Assembly: GCA_016789885.1 (NCBI GenBank)
Contig: JAEUPZ010000025.1
Location: 50,624-114,623 of the forward strand
Origin: Chromatiales bacterium
GTDB taxonomy: Bacteria > Pseudomonadota > Gammaproteobacteria > Steroidobacterales > GCA-2729495
DNA: 64,000 nucleotides
Direction: 5' to 3'
Shown here piece after piece: positions 57,504 through 64,000 of the stretch. The notes under the pieces are model-generated. The model was not told where the DNA came from. It saw only the letters and a program-made list of their open reading frames with translations, and ran no database searches. Position 1 is the stretch's first letter. The number at the start of each line of letters is the position of its first letter. A program made the position numbers and the translations under genes.

Positions 57504-59231
57504 ATGCGCTGCCTGATCCGCTTCCTGACGCGCGGCGCCGCCGGCTCCATCGGCGTGCGCGAGCGCAGTTTCGAGGGCGAGGCGCTGACGCTGGGCCGGG
57601 GCAGCGACCAGGCCATCTACCTGCGGGACCGGCGCGTGGCGCTGGCCCACGCCCGCATCAGCCTGCGCGGCCGCGAGGCCGTCGTCGCCGGGGTGACGCC
57701 GGCCGGGGTCGTCGTCAACGGTACCGTCGTCCAGGAGGCGCGCCTCGCCCGGGGCGACGTCCTGCAGCTGGGCGCGAACCTGATCAAGGTCATCGACCCG
57801 CCGCCGGGGTACGACCTGGCGTTCACCTTCGAGCTCGACCCGGCCGTCCGGGCCGAGGAGGCTGCCTGGCAGCCCACGGGCCTCGGCGTGGGCGACTACC
57901 TCACGGGCAAGCGGCGCGCCTCGTGGCTGCTGTTCGCCCTCGTCCTCGTGCTTGCGCTGCTGCTGCCGCTGGCCGGCCTCTTCAGCGACGGCTGGCGCGA
58001 CCAGCTGCGCGGCACGGTGCTGCCCTCGGACGGCGCCTGGAACCCGGGGCCCATGGCCGACGTCCACGCGGTCACCGCCGACAACTGCGAGGCCTGCCAC
58101 CAGCAGCCGTTCGTGCGGGTGCGGGACACGGCCTGCCTGGCCTGCCACGCACCGTCACTCCACGCACATGCAGAGGGCTTCAGCGCCGCGGCCAGTGGCG
58201 CGGACCGCTCCCGCTGCACCGACTGCCATCGCGCCCACGACGGCAGCGCCCACCTCGTGCGCAGCGACGATGCCACCTGCGCCGACTGCCACCGCAACCT
58301 GCAGGCCGTCGCGGGCAGCACGGTCACGTCCGGCGACGTCGCCGACTTCTACACGGCGCATCCGGAGTTCCGCGTCACGAACCGGCTGGTCGCGCAGCCC
58401 GGGGGCCTCGGCAGCGCGCGGCCCTTCACGATCACGAGCCGCCGGCTCATGCGCGACGGCACGGCCTTCAGCGACGGCTCGGGCCTGATCTTTCCCCACG
58501 ACGCCCACCTCGACCGTGACGGCATCCGGGGTCCTGACGGCGTGCGCGTGCTCGACTGTGGCGACTGCCATGTACCGGCCGCTGACGGCGGCTTCCGGCC
58601 CGTCACGATGGAGCGCGACTGCGCGGCGTGCCACCGCCTCGACTTCGACCCGGCGGATCCGGAGCGCGTGGTGCCCCATGGCCGGCCCCAGGCCGTCGTC
58701 GACATGCTGGTCGACTACTACAGCCGGCAGTTCCTGCAGGGCTTCCCCGGCGCGCTGCCGCTGCCGGGCACCGGCATCCCGCGGCCCGGCCGCGAGGTCA
58801 CGGCCGCCGAGCGTGCCCAGGCCCTCGACCGGGCCCGCCAGCGCGCCACCCTCGTGGCCCGGGACGTCCTCGAGCGGCGCGTGTGCGTCACCTGCCACGT
58901 GGTCGACCGCACCAGTGGCGAGGGCGAGCCACCGGCCTGGGTGGTGCGGCCCGTGGCGCTTACCGACCGCTGGTTCCCGGCAGCCCGCTTCGACCACGGC
59001 GACCACGGCACGACGCTGACGCCGTGCACGACCTGCCACGAGGCAGCCCGCTCGCAGGACGCGCGGGACATCCTGCTGCCGCCCATCGAGACCTGCCGCG
59101 ACTGTCATGCCGGCAGCACGGTGCCCACGGGCTCGCGCAACCTGCTGGCAACGGGCTGCATGGCGTGCCACGGCTTCCACCTGGAGTCGGCCCCGCTGTG
59201 GGAAGCCGTAGTGCCAGGCGGCGCGAAATGA
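57504..59231 (+). CDS. FHA domain - TM - decaheme c-type cytochrome fusion
   Basis: 575 residues. Residues 1-100 form an FHA-like phosphopeptide-binding domain (EGEALTLGRGSDQAIYL, DRRVALAHARI, VNGTVV, GDVLQLG), preceding the membrane and so cytosolic. One transmembrane helix (about 138-160) follows, then a periplasmic part with ten CxxCH haem motifs: CEACH, CLACH, CTDCH, CADCH, CGDCH, CAACH, CVTCH, CTTCH, CRDCH and CMACH (residues about 194-555). Joining a phospho-threonine reader to a multihaem cytochrome in one chain is rare. Start is 13 bp after the di-haem gene; last gene of the run. Confidence 0.85.
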   Translation: MRCLIRFLTRGAAGSIGVRERSFEGEALTLGRGSDQAIYLRDRRVALAHARISLRGREAVVAGVTPAGVVVNGTVVQEARLARGDVLQLGANLIKVIDPPPGYDLAFTFELDPAVRAEEAAWQPTGLGVGDYLTGKRRASWLLFALVLVLALLLPLAGLFSDGWRDQLRGTVLPSDGAWNPGPMADVHAVTADNCEACHQQPFVRVRDTACLACHAPSLHAHAEGFSAAASGADRSRCTDCHRAHDGSAHLVRSDDATCADCHRNLQAVAGSTVTSGDVADFYTAHPEFRVTNRLVAQPGGLGSARPFTITSRRLMRDGTAFSDGSGLIFPHDAHLDRDGIRGPDGVRVLDCGDCHVPAADGGFRPVTMERDCAACHRLDFDPADPERVVPHGRPQAVVDMLVDYYSRQFLQGFPGALPLPGTGIPRPGREVTAAERAQALDRARQRATLVARDVLERRVCVTCHVVDRTSGEGEPPAWVVRPVALTDRWFPAARFDHGDHGTTLTPCTTCHEAARSQDARDILLPPIETCRDCHAGSTVPTGSRNLLATGCMACHGFHLESAPLWEAVVPGGAK

Positions 59232-59447
59232 TGGGGCCCAGGCCAGCGTTGCGCTGCAGACTCGTGGCGCAGGCCAACTGCCTGGCACCAGCGGGCGCGC
59301 CTACGCAGCCCCCGCGATATGCACCGTGGCTCGCGGACGCTCGCCAGATGCAATCTCTGCGCCCCTGCGGTGCGGATCCATTGTCGCGGCCCGGCGTGCA
59401 GCCCAGCGCGCCTTGGTTATCTGTGGGAAGGATCAAGAGAAAGCGGT

Positions 59448-59484
59448 GCCGGACCGGGATTCGCCGGCCGAATCCCGGTCCGGC
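59448..59484. repeat. 16-bp perfect hairpin, possible terminator
   Basis: Stem GCCGGACCGGGATTCG (59448-59463), loop CCGGC, and the complementary arm 59469-59484, followed by GGCCTTTA. Only three T residues follow, so termination of the cytochrome operon is possible but not certain. Confidence 0.5.
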
Positions 59485-59590
59485 GGCCTTTACCACTGAG
59501 GCAAGCGCGGCGCTGCGGGGGGCGGGGTGGCTGGCCGGGGCCTCCGGCGCCAGCGGAGCAGGATGCGCAGCGCCAGCGCCGGCGGAGTGC

Positions 59591-59655
59591 GTGAAATCCG
59601 GGGACAGTTTACCGATTGCCCCGGACGCAATCGGTAAACTGTCCCCGGATTTCAC
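59591..59655. repeat. 29-bp perfect inverted repeat, REP/RAYT-like palindromic element
   Basis: Left arm 59591-59619 (starts GTGAAATCCGGGGACAG) and right arm 59627-59655 are perfect reverse complements around a 7-base spacer. A further GTCCCCGG follows at 59661-59668. The GTGAAATCCGGGGACAG end resembles palindromes found next to Y1 (RAYT) transposases in many proteobacteria. No such transposase is in the window, so it would be non-autonomous. Confidence 0.7.
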
Positions 59656-59798
59656 GACACGTCCCCGGACAGCCACGCCGCCCACCGCTAAAGCCGCGCC
59701 GGAGGGCGAAGTGAGAGTGCTGCCCCTAAAGCAAGCACGCCACCTGCCGAGTACTTCGGCGAACAGGCCCCGGCATCCACCGCGCAAGACACAGCGGT

Positions 59799-59816
59799 GT
59801 CAGCACACATGCTGAC
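59799..59816. promoter_or_regulatory. Hairpin overlapping the start of the GlcG-type gene
   Basis: GTCAGCA, CACA loop, TGCTGAC: a perfect 7-bp stem whose loop and right arm include the ATG at 59809. It could hide the start codon in mRNA or serve as a repressor site. An in-frame GTG at 59797 overlaps the left arm. Confidence 0.3.
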
Positions 59817-61788
59817 GACACGCCACATCGCCCTGGTTGTCGCCGCAGCGGCCAGCGCGCTCACCAGCTGCGGCGGCGGCTCGACACCCGCCTCGCCGGC
59901 GGGCGCCGTCGACGCAGCACCCCCGTGCGCTGGCAGCTGCGCCAGCGCCAGCACCTTCCTCACCACCAGCGACGTCGGGCGCACCATCGCCCAGGCCGTT
60001 GCCGAGGCCACCGCCCGCAACCAGCCCGCCACCATCGCCGTCGTGGACCGCGTCGGCAACGTGCTGGCGGTCTTCCGCATGAACGGCGCGCCGGCCAGCG
60101 TCACCGTCAGCTCGGGCTCCGGCGCCGTCGGCGGCCTCGACGGCGTCAACATCGTCCCGGCGACGCTGGCCGCCATCAGCAAGGCCCTCACCGGCGCGTA
60201 CCTGTCGAGCGAGGGCAACGCCTTCAGCACCCGCACGGCGAGCCAGATCGTCCAGCAGCACTTCAACCCCGGCGAGCGCCTCGCACCGGGTGGACCGCTC
60301 TTCGGCGTGCAGTTCAGCCAGCTGCCCTGTGCCGACACGAACCTGCGGCGCGTGGGACCTTCGCCGGGCCCCGGTCCGCAGCGTGCTCCCCTCGGCCTCG
60401 CCGCCGACCCCGGCGGGCTGCCGCTGTACCAGGCCGGGACGCCGGTGGGTGGCGTCGGCGTGGTCGCCGACGGCCTCTACGGCCTCGATCCGGACATCGG
60501 CGATCGCGACGTCGACACCGATGAACTCATCGCGCTGGCCGCCACCTTCGGCCGCGCGGCGCCGGATGACCGCCGCGCCGACCGCATCACCGCCGACGGC
60601 CGCACGCTGCGCTTTGCCGACGCGGGCTTCGGCGGCCTGCTGAGCGACCCGGCCACGGCCCCGGCCTTCGGCGCCATCGACGGCGTCGCGGGCTCACTGG
60701 TGCCCGTGCCCGGCTACACCGACGGCACGCTGCAGGCCGGCCTCGCGTTCGGCGAGCCAGGCTCCGGAATCCGGCCGGCGGGCCCGCCCCTGGACGGCCT
60801 CGACGCCTTCGTCCCCACCGACGCCGCCGACGCACCGCGCTTCCCGCCGGTGGCCGGCAGCGAGCCGGGCGTCGCGCTGACGGCAGCGGAGGTCACGACG
60901 ATCCTGCGGGAGGCGATGGCCGTGGCGAACCGCGCCCGCGCCCAGATCCGCCGCCCGACGGGATCGGCGGCCCGCGTGTCCGTCAGCGTCGTCGACTCGG
61001 CCGGCAACGTGCTAGGCGTCCTCCGCAGCCGCGATGCACCGCTCTTCGGCCTCGACGTCGCGATACAGAAGGCGCGCACCGCGGCACTGCTCTCATCGCC
61101 CGATGCGGCCAGCGCCCTCGCCGGCCTGCCGCCGGCGGTGTACCTCGATGGCGGGCTCACGGTGCTCGGCAGCAGCGCGCCCGGGGACTACGTGACGACC
61201 CTGCGCGACTTCCTCGGCAGCCCCACGGCCCTGGCCGACGGCGCCACGGCCTTCACCGCCCGCGCCACCGGCAACCTCGCGCGGCCGTTCTTCCCCGACG
61301 GCGTCGACGGCAGCGCACCCGGGCCCTTCAGCCGGCCGGCCGGCGCCTGGAGCCCGTTCAACACGGGGCTGCAGCTCGACACCAGCTACAACGCCGTCAT
61401 CCAGCACGTCGCCTTCGTCGCGGGCCTGGCCCCCGACGTCGGTACGAGCTGCGCCGGCGTCGGCGGTTTCGATGGCGGCTTCGCGACGGTGCCGGCCGCG
61501 ACGGCGCTCGCCAGCGGCCTGCAGATCTTTCCCGGCAGCGTGCCCGTCTATCGCGGGGACACGCTTGTCGGCGCCGTCGGCGTGTCGGGTGACGGCGTCG
61601 ACCAGGACGACATGGTCGCCTTCCTCGGCGTGCACGAGGCTGGCCTTGCCCTCGGCGGTTTCGGCAACGCGCCGGCGAACCTCCGCAGCGACCGCCTCAC
61701 GCCGGGCGGCCACCGCCTGCGCTACGTGAACTGTCCCCAGTCGCCCTTCCTCGACGGCAGCAGCACCAATGCCTGCAGCGGCCAGTAG
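59809..61788 (+). CDS. Lipoprotein with two GlcG/HbpS-type (DUF336) heme-binding domains
   Basis: 659 residues. Lipobox LTSCGGG (cysteine near residue 17). Domain 1 (about 45-255) has DVGRTIAQAVAEATARNQPATIAVVDRVGNVLAVFRM; domain 2 (about 360-655) has VTTILREAMAVANRARAQIRRP and VSVSVVDSAGNVLGVLRSRDAP, both the GlcG/HbpS pattern. In each half the fold is interrupted by a long insertion, and matching VGGVGVVADGLYG and VGAVGVSGDGVDQDD segments close it. HbpS-type proteins bind haem outside the cell; a link to the multihaem cytochrome upstream is possible. The stop overlaps the next gene by 20 bp. Confidence 0.78.
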   Translation: MLTTRHIALVVAAAASALTSCGGGSTPASPAGAVDAAPPCAGSCASASTFLTTSDVGRTIAQAVAEATARNQPATIAVVDRVGNVLAVFRMNGAPASVTVSSGSGAVGGLDGVNIVPATLAAISKALTGAYLSSEGNAFSTRTASQIVQQHFNPGERLAPGGPLFGVQFSQLPCADTNLRRVGPSPGPGPQRAPLGLAADPGGLPLYQAGTPVGGVGVVADGLYGLDPDIGDRDVDTDELIALAATFGRAAPDDRRADRITADGRTLRFADAGFGGLLSDPATAPAFGAIDGVAGSLVPVPGYTDGTLQAGLAFGEPGSGIRPAGPPLDGLDAFVPTDAADAPRFPPVAGSEPGVALTAAEVTTILREAMAVANRARAQIRRPTGSAARVSVSVVDSAGNVLGVLRSRDAPLFGLDVAIQKARTAALLSSPDAASALAGLPPAVYLDGGLTVLGSSAPGDYVTTLRDFLGSPTALADGATAFTARATGNLARPFFPDGVDGSAPGPFSRPAGAWSPFNTGLQLDTSYNAVIQHVAFVAGLAPDVGTSCAGVGGFDGGFATVPAATALASGLQIFPGSVPVYRGDTLVGAVGVSGDGVDQDDMVAFLGVHEAGLALGGFGNAPANLRSDRLTPGGHRLRYVNCPQSPFLDGSSTNACSGQ

Positions 61789-63628
61789 GCCCTCGCGCGC
61801 GCCAGCCGTCCTGGCCGCGCTCAGCCTCGGCAGTACAGCGCTGGCCGGGGCGGCCGACGATCCCGCGCCGCTGCCGCCACCCACGGCCCTGCCGGCGTGT
61901 CCGCCGGAGCAGCCGGCGACGCCGCCACGCCCGCGGCCCGGCAGCGAACCCGGACCCTTCGTGCCGGCGGCCTGCGACCCGTCGCGGCTGCCACAGCCCC
62001 TGGGCCTGTCGGCCGCGGGCCTCATCGAGGGCCTGCCGGACCGCTGGCGCATCGTCGACACGCTGGGCTACCCGCAGGACCTGTGGAACCCCTACGCGGG
62101 CAACAACTGGCTGAAGGCCGACCGGCCGATTCCGCCCCGCTACCGCGAGCGCGGCCCGCTGCGGCGGCTCGAGGGCCACGACGGCAGCGACTGGTTCCTG
62201 AACCTCACCGGCATCGCCGACAGCGTCGTCGAGCCCCGCCGCCTGCCGACGCCCCGGGCAGGTCCCGTCACCGACGGCGCCGGCGACCTGGACCAGATCG
62301 GCGACGGCGGGCAGCTGGTGCTGGCCCAGACGCTGGCGCTCGAGGCCGTGCTCTACCAGGGCAATACGGTGTTCATGCCCCCGGAGTGGGAGTTCCGCGC
62401 GCTGCCCGTGGTCAACCTCAACTACGTGACGGCCGAGGAGCGCGGCGTGCTGAAGGCGCCGGCCAGCGCCGACACGAGCCGCGGCGATGCGGCGCTGGGA
62501 CTGCAGGCCTTCTTCGTCGACCGCCACCTGCGCGACGTGTCCGACCGCTACGACTTCGACTCCGTGCGCATCGGCATCCAGCCCTTCACGGCCGACTTCC
62601 GCGGCTTCCTGTTCAATGACGCGCCGCTGGGCGTACGGCTCTTCGGCATCCGCGCCAACAACCGCTACCAGTACAACCTCGGCTGGTTCCGGCGGCTCGA
62701 GAAGGACACCAACAGCGGCCTGAACGACGTCATCGGCGGCGACCTGCGGGACGAGGACATCCTCGTGGCGAACTTCTACGCCCAGGACTTCCCGCGCCCG
62801 GGCTTCACGTCCCAGGTCACGGCCCTGTGGACCCGCAACCGCGACGACCCGACCTACGACGACAACGGCTTCCTGCAGCGGCCGGCCCCGCTCGGCATCC
62901 AGCAGCCCCGCGAGTACGACGTGGGCTACCTGGGCTACAACGGCGACGGGCACTTCCGGCGCTTCAACCTGTCGGTGTCGGCCTACGCGGCCGTCGGCGA
63001 CGAGGACCGCAGCACCTTCAACGCCGGCGGCGGCGACATCCGTGCGTTCTTCCTGGCCACCGAGGCCTCGAAGGACTTCGACTGGATCCGCGCCCGCATC
63101 TCGCTGCTGTACGCGAGCGGCGACGACGACCCGTTCGACAACCGGGCGACGGGCTACGACGCGGTGTTCGAGAACCCGCTGTTCGCCGGCGCCGACACGA
63201 GCTTCTGGATCCGCCAGCCCGTGCCGCTGATCGGCGGCGGGCGCGTGGCACTGTCGGGGCGGAACGGCGTGCTGAACAGCCTCCGCCCGTCGAAGGAGCT
63301 GGGCCAGGCGAACTTCACGAACCCCGGCACGATCCTCGTCGGCGTCGGCGCCGACCTCGACCTGACGCCGCAGCTGCGGGTGAGCGTGAACGCCAGCGAC
63401 CTGTGGTTCGACGACACGGCGAGCCTCGAGGTCGCCCGCGCCCAGTCGGGCATCGACCGGCATCTGGGGCTCGATCTGTCGGCGGCGCTGACGTGGCGGC
63501 CGCTGGCGATCCAGAATGTCGTCTTCCGGCTCTCCGCAGCCACGCTCATACCGGGCGCCGGCTACGAGGACCTGTACGGCGACGAATGGGGCTACTCCGT
63601 GCTGGGCAACATGGTGCTGACGTACTGA
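61769..63628 (+). CDS. Outer-membrane beta-barrel protein of unknown family
   Basis: 619 residues. Signal peptide (APAVLAALSLGSTALAG), then a Pro-rich segment (about 30-65) with three cysteines. The remainder is a long barrel of amphipathic strands (RIVDTLGYPQDLWNPYAG, DWFLNLTGIADSV..., FNLSVSAYAAVG, WIRARISLLYAS) and ends with the aromatic LTY. Length and strand pattern suggest a porin-like barrel of about 20 strands or more. Overlaps the GlcG-type gene by 20 bp, so the lipoprotein and barrel probably form one outer-membrane unit. Confidence 0.65.
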   Translation: MPAAASRPSRAPAVLAALSLGSTALAGAADDPAPLPPPTALPACPPEQPATPPRPRPGSEPGPFVPAACDPSRLPQPLGLSAAGLIEGLPDRWRIVDTLGYPQDLWNPYAGNNWLKADRPIPPRYRERGPLRRLEGHDGSDWFLNLTGIADSVVEPRRLPTPRAGPVTDGAGDLDQIGDGGQLVLAQTLALEAVLYQGNTVFMPPEWEFRALPVVNLNYVTAEERGVLKAPASADTSRGDAALGLQAFFVDRHLRDVSDRYDFDSVRIGIQPFTADFRGFLFNDAPLGVRLFGIRANNRYQYNLGWFRRLEKDTNSGLNDVIGGDLRDEDILVANFYAQDFPRPGFTSQVTALWTRNRDDPTYDDNGFLQRPAPLGIQQPREYDVGYLGYNGDGHFRRFNLSVSAYAAVGDEDRSTFNAGGGDIRAFFLATEASKDFDWIRARISLLYASGDDDPFDNRATGYDAVFENPLFAGADTSFWIRQPVPLIGGGRVALSGRNGVLNSLRPSKELGQANFTNPGTILVGVGADLDLTPQLRVSVNASDLWFDDTASLEVARAQSGIDRHLGLDLSAALTWRPLAIQNVVFRLSAATLIPGAGYEDLYGDEWGYSVLGNMVLTY

Positions 63629-63639
63629 GCATGCAGTCC

Positions 63640-64000
63640 CTCTTTCGACAGATCGGTGGTTCCCTGTCCGGCGCGGCTACCGCATCGGGGGAAGGCGCCT
63701 CGCCGGGGACGTGCGCCGGGCACAGCCGGGTGCCCGGCACACTCCGCGGGCGCTGGCGCTCCGCAGCCTGCTCCGCTGGCGCCGGAGGCCCCGGCGAGGC
63801 GCCTTCCCCCGACGCTCCGCCGCGCCTGCCTCACCTCGACCTGAAAGCGCCGGTCCTGTCGCCGCAACCAGCCAGCCAGGGGGCGTTTCGCGGGCGCCGC
63901 GCAGGGGCGGCAGCGAGGCCACGACACCCGGTCCGCACCGCAGCGGCGGAGCGATTCCCTCCGAGGAGCGTCCGCGACGAGCGGGGGATATCGCGGGAGC
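63640..64000 (-). repeat. Diverged intergenic repeat, copy B (inverted)
   Basis: Reverse-complement counterpart of 59310-59660, best at 63740-63792. It also holds its own hairpin (GCCGGGCAC / GTGCCCGGC, about 63715-63740) where copy A has the 29-bp palindrome. Occupies the whole gap after the barrel gene to the window edge; no gene was seen in it, and the repeat may continue beyond the window. Confidence 0.6.

Larger units (their letters stand above)
59310..59660 (+). repeat. Diverged intergenic repeat, copy A
   Basis: Copy B lies inverted at 63640-64000. The best-kept core is 59537-59589 (53 bp, GGGGCCTCCGGCGCC at one end and GGAGTG at the other), nearly identical to the reverse complement of 63740-63792. 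Outside the core, matches such as the CCCGCGATAT, GCTCGCGGACGCTC and CTGCGGTGCGGA segments recur in order with many differences. Edges are approximate. Confidence 0.65.
59232..59808. other. Intergenic region with two hairpins and a diverged repeat
   Basis: 577 bp after the decaheme gene. It holds a 16-bp stem hairpin (59448-59484), the 29-bp palindrome (59591-59655) and copy A of a repeat found inverted at 63629-64000. No gene is seen in it. Confidence 0.6.

Noticed and set aside
59448..59484. Considered as a tRNA because of the ATTCG/CGAAT stem
   Set aside because: It is one straight hairpin with a 5-base loop, without cloverleaf arms or a CCA end.

Overview
This is a 64 kb stretch of very GC-rich DNA (I estimate close to 70%) from a Gram-negative bacterium, almost certainly a gammaproteobacterium. 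The pointers are a PA3496-family small protein, an Uup-type ABC-F ATPase, VPLPA/PEP-CTERM-type tails, a bufferin operon, a large TonB-dependent receptor and many lipoproteins. I cannot fix the genus. No rRNA, tRNA, CRISPR array, intact insertion sequence or prophage was seen.

Layout. 0-2.7 kb: end of a sterol-desaturase-type gene, a PH-like membrane protein, an Xre-RES toxin-antitoxin pair and a DUF2934 protein. 2.9-12.2 kb: secreted and surface repeat proteins (TPR peptidase, TonB-like protein, putative lipoprotein, two HAF-repeat VPLPA-CTERM proteins, a seven-bladed propeller lipoprotein). Their upstream regions share a TCACCC-N4/5-GGGTGA type palindrome, and gene remnants lie between them. 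12.7-20.5 kb: a 34-residue membrane peptide, SOUL protein, MFS transporter, M48 lipoprotein peptidase, two small proteins (one behind a near-consensus promoter) and a GH63-type glucosidase. 20.6-22.6 kb: a bufABC bufferin (copper-handling RiPP) operon. 22.9-33.9 kb: TonB receptor, exported methyltransferase-like protein, VOC proteins, an RdoA-type kinase, an exported hydroxyacid dehydrogenase, a BNR protein and a TlpA thioredoxin. 34-39.6 kb: AbrB-VapC pair, CoA-binding protein, exported VOC protein, Uup, an anchored SDR protein and a DUF2256/DUF3253 protein. 39.8-45.8 kb: two Rieske oxygenases, then a cobalamin-binding protein overlapping a MacA/MacB-type exporter operon. 46-46.8 kb: an outer-membrane barrel gene with a clear terminator.

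The most unusual part is 46.8-63.6 kb. A YiiX-type hydrolase overlaps a CHASE2 class III nucleotide cyclase. Next come a Slam-like TPR/beta-barrel exporter, a FecR protein with TbpB-like repeats, an FAD protein carrying two cyclic-nucleotide-binding domains and ferredoxin clusters, a bis-His di-heme membrane protein, and an FHA-TM-decaheme cytochrome c fusion. Read in order, this looks like an electron conduit (cytosolic flavin/FeS to membrane b haems to ten periplasmic c haems) under second-messenger and phosphopeptide control. A duplicated GlcG/HbpS-type haem-binding lipoprotein and an overlapping outer-membrane barrel gene follow, bracketed by inverted copies of a diverged intergenic repeat. 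All functions are inferred from sequence alone.
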